NCBI GenBank assembly: GCA_021442155.1
Contig: CM038217.1
Location: 150,047,834 to 150,111,833 of the forward strand
From: Cymbidium sinense
Lineage: Eukaryota; Streptophyta; Magnoliopsida; Asparagales; Orchidaceae
Direction: 5' to 3'
DNA length: 64,000 nt
The notes under the pieces were generated by a model that worked only from the letters and a program-made list of their open reading frames with translations, had not been told where the DNA came from and did not search any database. Position 1 is the first letter of the stretch; the number at the start of each line of letters is the position of its first letter. Below are positions 14,116 through 24,685 of the stretch, piece by piece. A program made the translations under genes and the position numbers.

Positions 14116-15344
14116 CCCCCATAATAATGAATTCCTTACTTAATTGTAATTTAATTCATTTGTAAAATGGGTTGTATAAGGATAGAGTTTGGCTACCCAT
14201 ATTTGATATTTTTTGGTTTTCGTGGTGGTGCCCAACCAATGACCTTTTATTCTTTTTGTGATTAGCTTTATAAATTGATTGATGATTTGTTTAGCTTTTG
14301 CATTAAGGAGAATGATTTTCCTAGTTTCTTCCTTGCTTTATGTATGGCCTGGATATGGATTAGGCTCTTTAAGAAAAAATAAATCTTTTACCTAACTTAA
14401 TGACTCAAATTAAAATTAAATAACTCATAACCTCACCTAAAGCTTAAGTTTAAAATCAAGATAAAAGAATTAGAAATCCCTTAGCTGGATGAGCATTTCT
14501 TTTGTAATATCATGCACAAATGCATCTTATTTTACTCTTGATTGGAGGGCTTCCACCGCGAGAAACTTGCTTGACCTTTGAGCCGTGGAAACTCACCTCC
14601 TCTCTTCTCACTAATTTTGGACAACAATCATCTTTCTCATGCATTAGTCATATGAATCCTATTAGCAGTCAAAATAATTGTCCAAAATAAAAAAATAAAA
14701 TAAAATTTGAATTAATTAGATTTAGGTCATTTGATGTCCCTTTACATGATCTAGTCTCTTTAGGGAGTGAGTTTAAGGACTTAGTCTTTCTAAATAATAA
14801 CGCTATCTTGCATAAGCATAAAGATTTGCCTACATGCATTTAAAATCATAGGAGGAGTTAGTTGGCAACCACCAGTGGTTGTAAGTCCCGTCTGGTTTGT
14901 CCTCTCTTATGGAGGCAAACCAATTACCCATTTTTCTCCTTAGATTTAGGTTGTGCTTTAGGCCCTCGCCAAAGCTCCCTAGATTTAGGTTCTTAGGTTA
15001 CTTTTCTCTTTTGTGGGTCATAAGCCTAATTTCTAACCTTAACCCTTTGTTAAGGAATCTTAAGTCCTAAATTTTTAATGAAAAATGCAACTCAAATAAA
15101 CTAAATCAATTTCAAAAATGTAAAGCCCAATAATAGGATAGTTTGAGATGCTCACTAGGTTCCCTAGCATTGTGGATTCTCCTACTTATCTTCCATTTTG
15201 GCTTCGATAATAACTCCCTCTCTTTGATCAATCCCATTTGATCTTCAAAAATGAACTAATCGATTGATAGCCCTTTCCTATTAAAATCTTCAAAGACAAT
15301 GATCATTTACCTTAATTGAAAGTTTTCTAAGGGATCCCATCTCT

Positions 15345-15985
15345 TGAGATGTAATTAACTATTGGGGCTTGCCCTTGTAGGGAACTTAATGAACCTAGTT
15401 TATAATAAACTCTACTTTACTTTTCCATGTAAAGTAGGGGAAGAATCTCTAGTACATATGCAGACCCATCGTCCTTAGGAGTCCTTATTGAGGTGATTGG
15501 TTCCATTAAAAGATAATGATTTCTATCTCTCAAGATAGTACACTATTTCCTTGATGATGTACCCGATCACCTACATAAGTACATCTACGGATCTGCATGG
15601 CATCCTAAGAAGATGAATTTCTATGAGATCTCATTTTTCTTTTCTCATCATAGATTTGAAAGGCGACTCCCTAATAAGAATTTTTTTAACAAACAAATAT
15701 TCTTAAAAAATATTTTTATTTATGATGTAATTAACTATGAGGACTTGCCTCCATAGGGAACTTAATGAACCCACCTTAAAATAAATCTTACTTTACTTTT
15801 TCATATAAAGCAGGGGAAAGATCTCTGGTACATTGGAAGACCCATGGCCTTAGGAATCCTTATTAGGTGATTAGGTCCATTATATGATGGTGGCTTTTAT
15901 CTCTTGAGATAGTACATCATTCCTTAATGTCACACCATCACCCTATTGAGTACATCTGGATCTATGTGGTATCCCCTCACATAAA
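15345..15985. repeat. Local duplication at the end of copy B
   Basis: About 255 bp at 15345-15600 (gatgtaattaactattggggcttgcc through gatctgcatggcatcc) is repeated at 15725-15975 (gatgtaattaactatgaggacttgcc through gatctatgtggtatcc), separated by about 110 bp. The repeat is direct and imperfect. Confidence 0.6.
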
Positions 15986-16879
15986 CACACACAAACACCA
16001 AAAAATAAACACCACAGTGAGAAAACTATAAAAATAGTTAAGTGAGATCCCTTAAGCCTAATTAACTATTAATCATAAGCCAATTGCATTAGGCCCATTT
16101 CATTTCTTAGGATCATTACAAATTCACTTTTCATATGGTTGCATATCATTTTGGCTTATTATTAATAATTAATTAACTTAAGGTGATATAGGTAAGGGTT
16201 AATTAATTTACTAAATTCATATCTTAACCTAATTAAAATATAAAATCAACCTAAATATTCTTCATTAAACCAAATTAATTCACACATGAGAATTATATTA
16301 GGATTAGCAAACCACTTTCATATTTCCTAAATCAAGTCAAACTCAAGGTTAAAAATGTCTTTAAAGAATTTTGGTTTATTTTAAATAGCCTTATTTAATG
16401 TGATTGTCCTTAGGAATTAATTGGATGAATGAGATCATGTGCTTATATTCCTTTATTTCTTTCCAATCATGTTAAATATTGATTTTCATGTGAAATAATG
16501 CATTCATTTGTTTTAAAATTAAAGGAAAATGGTTTCTTCTATGTCAATATTCATGTGTTGATTTAAATTAAAAATAAGTGTGGCTATTATTACTATTAAA
16601 CCAAAAGTTATTTTCAAAAGCCCATAAATCAATTATAATATATGAAGAAAGGTTAATTACAAATATCTATAAGTTTGTATGTAATGACAATACAAGATAT
16701 GCAATATGAAGTTCTCTTTCTTTATCTTACATGGATTCACATAGGATTTACAAGTGTATTGTTCATTCGAAAAGAACACCACACTCCATGTTAAGACTTA
16801 AGAAGAATTTCATATCACATATGTAAATCATACAATCAAATTAAATATGACTTCTTATTATTATGATTCTTTTTGTACA

Positions 16880-17250
16880 TTCATATGTATTTGAGAAAAG
16901 TGGTATATTAGTCTGACACCAGGTCATGAGAGCTTTAAGTATATTCCTAAGTAGGTATTGTACCTTACACCCGGTGTAAAATAATGGCATTGTACTCACT
17001 TAAAACTCTTATATGCTGTATGTATGTGATGTGACCAATAATAAGAATCATAAATCAAATAAATCAAACATAACTTTTGCATGCATTTTCTATCCTTATA
17101 GTTGCTTATACATCTACATGTATCTAAAAAAAGTGATATATTAGTCTGGACACCCCGGGACTATGAGGCTTTAAGTAGCCTTAAGTAGGTCTTGTACCTT
17201 ATGCCCTTGGTGCAAAAAATAATGGTGATGTACTCACTTAAAACTTTTAT
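16880..17250. repeat. 236-bp tandem duplication inside copy C
   Basis: A block with gtggtatattagtctg, an AGCTTTAAGTA-like stretch and tgtactcacttaaaac at about 16900-17015 is repeated at about 17135-17250. Copies A (5010) and B (12860) have this block once, so the duplication is specific to copy C. Confidence 0.65.
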
Positions 17251-18312
17251 ACATGTGAATGTGTATTTAATTAATGGATGAAAAATCCCATCATTTTCTA
17301 TTAAAAATACATGCATCCATAATTCAATCAAGTGAAATATCTAAATTCCAAACACATTTCTTTATATTCATCATTTAAGTGTGCTAAGATAAAAATTGCA
17401 TGTATAGCTATGCTTAGGGTTTAAAAATATGCATGATGTACATGATGAAAAGAAATGAATGAACATGTGTTATATGATAGTAATTCATTCTAATTAATCT
17501 TAAGATGTCTTTCTTATTGAATAAGGTCATTTAGGGGCAAAACATATAATAAGCAAATCACTAAAGGAAATTGATTAATTAACTTGCTTTGGAAGTGATC
17601 TGAGGTAGGGATGAAAAGGGGGGGATCTCCTCTCTTTCTTCTCTTTATAACACTTAGTTGTTGAGTGTAGACCATATGAAATAAAGAAAAATACTAAGTA
17701 AAAATCTTCAAATCAATTAAATCACTTAAAGAGAAATCAACCCCTTTATAAATTAAATCCCTCACACTTAGCAAATTACAACTCTAAAGCCTAGTTAGGA
17801 CATACCACATAAACTTTAATTCATACACATTAGACTAAGTCATCATTTCTAACTTTATGTTAGGGTGGTGTATGGTTTGATGTATGCTTATTTTGTGATG
17901 TATTATTTTAGACTAGATGTTAGGGTGTATATGCGTAGTCTGGATGTTAGGCTGATATTAGCCTAATCATACTTTCTATTGGGAGCCGTGCTTAAAGGGT
18001 CACTGTAATAAAAATATAAATACTTTTGTTGTACAAGTTGCTTATGCTCTTAAGCATAGCCCAAGTTAGGACAGGTGGGCTTGATTACCCATGTGTGGGG
18101 TGCTAAGTCCAAAATGTTTCATATAATTGCTTGGGTTGTATGGTGTGTTTAGCTAATATTTATTTTGTAGGTGTAGCTAGATTTACTTTCCTTCTTTTAA
18201 TAAAATTTTGCATTAAGATTAGGATGAGTGTTATGGGGGATTTGGATGAGCATTGGTTATAAGACCAAGTCTTATGTACCATGTGACGCCTTTGGAGCAA
18301 AACATCCAAATG

Positions 18313-18376
18313 AGAAGGAAGAAAAATAGAAATCAAATGAAGAAATGAAAAGAAAAAGAAGAATGAAGAATGAAGA
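18313..18376. repeat. GAA-rich purine tract in copy C
   Basis: Purine run with GAAGGAAGAAAA and AAGAAAAAGAAGAATGAAG words, equivalent to those at 6181 and 14059. Confidence 0.65.
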
Positions 18377-20038
18377 TGACATAACATTCATCATTTGTAA
18401 TAATTATTCTTTCATTATGCCGAGATGTATAAAGGTAGAGCTTCTACCCACATTTTTTGTATGGGATGTGGTGCATGAGCCTCTTATTCTTTTATGATAG
18501 CTTTATAAAATTATTTGATGCTTTATTTAGCTTGTGCATTAAAGAAAGTATGCCTCTTCATAGTTTATTCATGAATTGGTGATTGTTGTATGGCATGGAT
18601 GTGATTAGGCTCCTAAGATAAAAATTAATTTTTCTACCCAAACTATAACTCACAAATCTCTAAAATAACTCATAATCTCATGTAATATCCTAGGCATTAA
18701 ATTAAGATAATAAAATATTTAGAATATTTAGCAACCCCTTAGATGTTGTATGTTTAATATCATGCATAATCATCTTATTTTACTCTTGTTAAGAGAGGTG
18801 TTCCATCTTTGTCATATAGAAATGGGCATAACCTTTAAGAGCCTATGATAAAAGAACACCTCTTTCTCTTTTGATTTGATCCATAATCAATTTCTCTTGC
18901 ATTTAGGCATACAAAATCTTATAGCCTATGTCAAAATAAAGAGTCCCAGATTAAATAAAATTTGATAAAAATTTGTATTATATTAAGTCATTATTCATAC
19001 CCCATATGCTCTAGTCTCTAAGGAAGTAGATTTAAGGACTTAGTTTTTTTTTTCTAAATAAATAACAGTCTAACCATCTTGCAAAGCATATGGCTTGACC
19101 ACATTATTTTAAAACATAGGAGTTAGTTGGCACCACTCAGTGATAAGTCCATAATTGTGGTTTACTCTCTCTTATGGAGGTAAACCATATACCCAAATTT
19201 AGGTCGTGCTTTGGCCCTCGCCAAAGTTTCATAGATTTAGAATCTGAGGTTGCTCTTTCCCTTTGTGGGCTATAAGCATAAATTCTCACCTCTTAAGCAT
19301 TTTCACAATCTTGTATTGTGGAATTATAAGTCTTAGATTTCTAATAAAATTTTAACTCAAATAAATAAATCTCCTCAATTTCAAATATATAAAGCTCAAC
19401 CATAGGATAGATTGGAGTGCTCAATATTTCCTAGTATTATGAACACTCTTTACTCATCTCCTTTGGTTTCTATAATAACTCTCCCCTTTTAATCCATCCC
19501 ACTTGATCTTCTAAAATACAATCAATTTATTGATAGTCTTTGAATTCTTTGGAGACAACTTATACTTTAATATTCTTAAGGGATTAACTTTCTTTAAGTA
19601 ATAACTATGGACTCTTCTCCATGAAACTTAAATGAACTTTTCATGTAAAGTAAGGAAAAATCTCTAAAGATCCTAGGGTCATAGGTGATTAGTCCAATGT
19701 GGTAGTGATTTCTATCTCTCGAGATAGTACACTATTCCTTGATGTCATACCTGATCACCTCAATAAGTACATCCTCAAATCTTTGTGGTGTCCCCTCACA
19801 TATACACACACAACATAACCAAAAATAAACATCACAATAATAGAAGTTAAGATCAAAACTAATAGTGACAAAGAAAATAATTTTTATGAAATTCTTCTTA
19901 CAAATGATGAAGAAGTATAAAGCACTTGCAGAACTCAAGATGGTGGACAAACACATCTACTATGGATGAACTCAAAGAAATCAACCTAGAGTTGACTCTT
20001 AACTTTTGTCGGTCTCACTGAGAAAGTTGAAGAGCTAA

Positions 20039-20760
20039 AAATGCTACTTTATGAATTCAGGGATTATTTTGCTTAGATATATTCTAAAATGCCAAGCTTA
20101 TCTCCTGCTGTAGTAGTTCATAAACTTACCATTAAACCAGATGCGATTCCTATTAAGCAAGCTCCTAGGCGAATGAGATTAGAGATTGAAGAACAGGTAA
20201 TTGCATAAACTAAGAAGGCATGAAGCAAGCTTCATAGGAGGAGAAGTATGCATTGGATAGCCAACATTATCCCCAGTTAGAAGAAAGGCCAAATTTGTGT
20301 CGATTGACTTAGGGACCTAAATATGGCATGCCCAAAGATGACTCTTCCAATATCAACTATTATGGACAATATTTCCAACTACATGTTCTCATTCATGGAC
20401 AAATCATCAGGATACAATCAAATCAAGATGGATCCTAAAGCTAAGAAGTACACATCATTTAGGATGCTAATTGGTATCTATTGCTACACAATCATGACTT
20501 TTGGTTTAAATAATGCTGGCTACATACCAAAGAGCCATGATGCGTATTTTTGATGAGTTGATTCACCATAAAGTGAAATATTATGTTGATGATTTGGGGG
20601 TGAAGAGCTTAAATTGTGAAAATCACTTTGAAGATTTGAGAATTGGGTTAAAGAGAATCAAAAAATATGATCTCAAGATGAACCCTCTAAAATATACATT
20701 CGTGGTGTCTTCTTCCCTAGGTACATTGTATGTCAGAGAGGAATTAAGATCGATCCTGCT
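20039..20760 (+). pseudogene. Reverse transcriptase remnant (Tat type)
   Basis: Residues readable across frames: LSPAVVVHKLTIKP, IKQAPRRMRLEIEEQ, RDLN.ACPK, SFMDKSSGYNQIKMDPK, FGLNNAG, YYVDDLGVKS and LKMNPLKYTF. YVDD near 20582 is the catalytic RT box, with both aspartates kept. A TAG replaces the usual Trp after DYFA at 20087. The reading frame changes near 20180-20330 and again near 20515. Confidence 0.88.
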
Positions 20761-20929
20761 TAAATCAAGGCAATTGTAGAGATGCCTCTGCCGAAGAGTT
20801 TACATCAGCTTCATTCTTTACAAGATAGTTTGCATTCATCTGATGATTTATATCAAAACTTTCAGGATCTGTCAATCATTTGAAAAATTTATAAAAATGA
20901 ATGCTCCATTCAAGTGGGACAAGGAGTGC

Positions 20930-21350
20930 CAAGAAGCCTTCAATAGCATTAAAAGCTACTTGTTAAATCCACCAATCCATTGCGGCGCCTACTCCTAGGA
21001 AGCCCCTCATTCTATACACAACTGCATTAGAAGAGTTCCTTGGAGCATTATTGGCATAACACAATAAAAAAAAAATAAAGATAATGTTATTTATTACATC
21101 AAACAGAGGTTGATAGAAGCAAAATGAGATACTCTCCGATAAAGAAGCACTGTTTGGCATTAATCTTTGTAGTAAAATCTTCTCCATTACATGTTATCTA
21201 ATAAAATTACTCTCATTTCAAGGATCAATCTTATGAAGTACTTGATGACAAGATCAGCATTGACAGGGCACTTGTCAAGATGGGAAGTATTACTTTTATA
21301 GTTTGATATCATGTATGTTTCACATAAAGTGGTAAAGGGGCAAATCTTAA
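20930..21350 (+). pseudogene. First RNase H remnant
   Basis: Weak but ordered matches to the RNase H that follows RT in Ty3/gypsy: AFNSIKSYLLNPP, a PGKPLILY-like stretch, EFLGALLA, then EILSDKEALFGINLC and a degenerate end near 21350. Several frame changes are present. It supports the identity of the element but is not functional. Confidence 0.65.
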
Positions 21351-21417
21351 TAAATTTTCTTGCTGCACATCCCATTCCTGTTCACCACTTAATGATGATA
21401 TTCCTGATGAGCAAATT

Positions 21418-21900
21418 ATGCTCATTCATGAAAGAGAAAGATCACAAATTTGGAAAATATACTTTGATGGAGCCTTATCGATCAAACAAGTCCAACCTCT
21501 AAATTTTTCAAGGGCAAGAGCAGAAATTAGCATCATCTTCATAACACCAGAAAGAGGGATAATGAGACGATCATATGGGTTGCCCAAGCCAAAAACTAAT
21601 AATGAAGCTGGGTATGAAGCATTAGTAACAGGTCTCGAAGAAGCTATTTTCATAAGCATTCAAAACCTGCATATTTTTGGCAATTTTCAACTTATTATAA
21701 ATCAAGTACTTAGCATCTATAAAATCAACAAGCTTAAGTTAGCTTTTTATCATAAGCGAGTTCTTGAGCTTATGAAGCAAATACCAAATGTCTCACTAAC
21801 TCGAGTCTCTCGAACTGATAATAGTAAAGCAAATTTCTTAGCAAAATTAGCTAAGGAGATTGCAAGTATGAATGACGAATATGTCATGATCAGGATATTT
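21418..21900 (+). pseudogene. Second (additional) RNase H remnant
   Basis: The longest open frame of the element covers this domain. Visible motifs are IYFDGAL near the start (first catalytic Asp), NNEAGYEALVTGLEEA (catalytic Glu region), LHIFGNFQLIINQVL (the usual Asp is changed to Asn in the GDS-like position) and RTDNSKANFLAKLA near the end. This extra RNase H between RNase H and integrase is typical of plant Tat/Ogre elements. The frame ends with a TGA at 21976. Confidence 0.85.
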
Positions 21901-22261
21901 ACTCGACAAGTTCTAGAGCCAACAAAGTATCAATCCCTGCAGGGTAGGGGTTATCAAATTCGACCTAGTAGGATGTGACTCAAGTTGCTCCTCATTCTCC
22001 CTAAAATCAACAAGGAGTTATACTAAGAAAAGCTAAGCATGACATTGCTTTAAAAGCAGTGGAAAGCCTTTATTATAGAAGAGCCATGTGATTGGAGGTG
22101 GCCCTTCATCAACTACTTTAAAGAATGTAAATTACCAAACAATAAATCACTGTCAGCTCAAATTGAGAAGAGAATATTGTGTTATACTTTCATCAACAAT
22201 ACTTTATATCGTAGATCCTTTGAACAAATGTGGTTATGATGCCTAAATGCAGATGAAACTA

Positions 22262-23303
22262 GCAAAGTGATGGTTGAAGTTCATGAAGGACTTTGTGGTG
22301 CACATCAATCAGGTCCCAAGATGGTAGTAAAGATAAAAAAATGAGCTATTATTGGCCATCTATGGTGAGAGACTATATCAATCATGTTAAGAGGTGTCAT
22401 AAATGTCAAGTACATCAAAATATAATCCACTAACCTCCAAATCCATTACACCCAACAAAAGTAACTTGGCCATTTGAATGTTGGGGCATAAATGTAATTG
22501 GACTGATTGATCTACCATCATTGGACCGCTTCATCAGCGTCGATTATTTCTCTAATTTTAAATTTAGAAGTTATTATTGATCGAATGATTAAATTATTTG
22601 CATAATGTGGTCTCTGATTTAGAGTATCAGAATAATTTTGATAATAGCATAGCTTTCAAAAATACAAAAATTTATAGATTCGTCGATTGACATAAAATTG
22701 ATTGGCGATATTTTTCAATATATAATCTAAGGGTAAATGGTTTGGCAAAAGCTTTAAATAAAATATTAGCCAAACTGCTCAAAAAGATTCTCACTAAAAA
22801 TAAGAGAGAATGGCATGCCAAATTGATAGAGGCATTATGGATGTATCAAACTACCTATAAGATCCCAACTAAAGCCACTCCTTATTCATTGGTATTTGGA
22901 ATCGAGGTAGTTCTTCCACTTGAAGTTGAGTTGTCATCACTTAGAATAGCGATCCAATACAACCTTACTGAAGATCAAAATGCTCATTTGAGAATGGAGG
23001 AACTCGACACGCTTGATGAAGTTAGATTGCAAGCTCATCAAAATCTAGAAGTTTATCGAGCAAAGATGTCCATGGCTTTTGATCATACAGTGTGACCTCA
23101 AACATTCTAAAAAGGAGAATTGGTCTTGGTTGAGAAGACCAATTATTCAAAATCAAAAATTCAATGACAAGTTTGAGACTAATTGGCATAGCCCTTTTAT
23201 CATTGAGAAAGTGTATCAATTAGGGACATACCAACTTGACCTAAAGGGTGAAAGACCAATGCTACCAATTAATGATCAATACCTTAAAAAGTATTATACA
23301 TAA
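22262..23303 (+). pseudogene. Integrase remnant
   Basis: The HHCC zinc-binding part is readable as VHEGLCGAHQSGPKM then CHKCQVHQN across a frameshift near 22340. The core is degenerate (WPFECWGINVIGLI, DYFSNF). The C-terminal part is cleaner: KREWHAKLIEALWMYQTTY, TPYSLVFGIEVVLPLE, LRIAIQYNLTEDQNAHLRME and, after a shift at 23095, RRPIIQNQKFNDKFETNW and LPINDQYLKKYYT. The region of the catalytic DDE residues at 22520-22720 is too damaged to read. Confidence 0.85.
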
Positions 23304-24673
23304 TAAATACATTCTTGAGGTAAAATAAAAATCTCCCTACAAGACATGGGGTATTTTTTTAGTATATTTATTCAGGTTGACATTGAGTTTGGTCGAGATC
23401 CTTAAATATATCCATAATTATTATTATTAAAGTTGTAGGCTCTTATAAGAAACAAAAAGAATATATTTCTATGCATGAAAAGATAGCCCTAAATATAAAA
23501 AGTTCATCTCCTGATTTTCCAAATTTTGAAGATCAAGTCAAAACAACTCCCAATTTTGGAAGCTTGATCAATAAGTTGGAAAATATCAACCTCACATCCC
23601 AGTCTGGGACAGATGAGCTCTAAAGGTTGAACTCAACAATCCCACAAATTGCCAAATTGCTGACATTCTCCTCACTCAATAAGCCATAATAAAAGTGGTA
23701 GGAAAGTGCCCTGGTTATTAGTCGATGACCAAATCCACCATCACACAAGTTGAAGACTTGAGTAGGTTAAAGGTTCAACAAGGATTTAAATGTCGAGTTC
23801 TGGCGCTCTCCTCTCAACAAGTTGTAAAAGGATAAAGAGCCCTTCTAATGATGATAGGCTTTAATCTCAAATCAGATCTAGCTTAGTGACTACAAGTTAA
23901 TCCAAGAGATCTTTCTACCTAATAGACCAAGATAATCTAAGGAAACTCTCAATTTAGAGTTGCCTCAAGTCAATCTTTATATTATTTATAGGGTGATATT
24001 TTAATTTATTCTCAAATGATCTGATCAACCACTAATCATAGATCAAAGCTAATCTCCTCGTCAAGTTCATCGAGGGAGCAATTCCATAGTTCATATAAAG
24101 CGATGGCCGAACTAAAAGAATTTTGTGGTTATTTAGTATGATAAAGCACACATTGCTAGACTGATAACTCAACATTGACCTAATATAAGCCAGGAGGCTG
24201 GATCATCTATATGCACCCTTCAACAAATCCGTTAAAGTAACAAGCACAGGATTCAAGGCGTACATACACTTCCTGACAAGTCAATATGGACAAATCAGGT
24301 CAATCTTTCATCAATTCCATCAAGAAAAGCTATGATAAAAGAAATTTCAAATCTCAAAATAAAAAACTAATTCCTCCATCAAACTCAAGCAAGTATGAAG
24401 CTATGGTCAGAGAAAGAGATCTTCAACAAATCCATTAGAGCAAAGAGTAGATGGTGGAAGAGCTCTTATCCATCCGACAATTCGATCCTGATAAATCGAT
24501 CGATCCCATCATTTAGCATGTCCAAAACATGGTATCATCCTGATGACAAATCCTATCAAAGCTACGTAAGCTATTGCAATTGAAGCTGAAGTGATCCAAG
24601 TTTCATGGCCAGCCCAAAAAGTAAACCAATTTTCAACAAACATGGCTCGCTCCATCCATGAGTCACATTTGTT
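23304..24673. other. Non-coding spacer between pol and polypurine tract
   Basis: No recognised coding sequence. Tat-lineage elements commonly have a long non-coding or antisense-ORF region here. I looked for an antisense ORF and found none convincing before the polypurine tract. Confidence 0.5.
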
Positions 24674-24685
24674 AGGGGGGGCATT
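24674..24685 (+). other. Polypurine tract next to 3' LTR start
   Basis: AGGGGGGGCATT lies immediately before TGTTGATCC. A purine run followed by TG is the expected plus-strand primer site and LTR start. It lies downstream of pol on the same strand, as required. Confidence 0.65.

Larger units (their letters stand above)
7920..15990 (+). repeat. Long repeat, copy B
   Basis: The longest copy of the repeat. It begins TGTTGACC at 7920. Its first 1.3 kb is matched only by the inverted segment 1-1306, and from about 9200 it is colinear with copy A. It includes ATA-rich blocks repeated four times between 8320 and 8900 (variants of tatattctcatttatatt...atataaatgaaatataaa). The end at about 15600-15990 matches the end of copy C (tcccctcacat then CA-rich). 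No protein-coding similarity is recognised. Confidence 0.65.
16000..19800 (+). repeat. Long repeat, copy C (partial)
   Basis: Colinear with about 4070-7660 of copy A and 11920-15610 of copy B. Anchors: 16070 (ccaattgcattaggccc, as at 4130), 18076 (caggtgggcttgattaccc, as at 5930 and 13802), 19110 (gagttagttggcacca, as at 6915 and 14856) and 19776. It lacks the first several kb of the unit. It ends just upstream of the Tat pol remnant, which suggests but does not prove that the repeat belongs to the same retroelement family. Confidence 0.6.
19962..23303 (+). pseudogene. Decayed Tat-lineage Ty3/gypsy polyprotein (pol)
   Basis: Frameshifted and stop-containing remnant of a retrotransposon polyprotein that would reverse-transcribe and integrate an LTR element. 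The domain order visible in short frames is: N-terminal linker (MDELKEINLE at 19962), RT, RNase H, a second RNase H, integrase with zinc finger, and C-terminal region ending LKKYYT with a stop at 23301. A second, archaeal-type RNase H before the integrase is a hallmark of the plant Tat/Ogre/Athila group, and no chromodomain follows. Gag and protease are not recognised upstream; repeat copy C ends about 160 bp before. At least six stops or frameshifts break it, so it cannot make a protein. I am confident of the family and less sure of the exact lineage. Confidence 0.88.
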
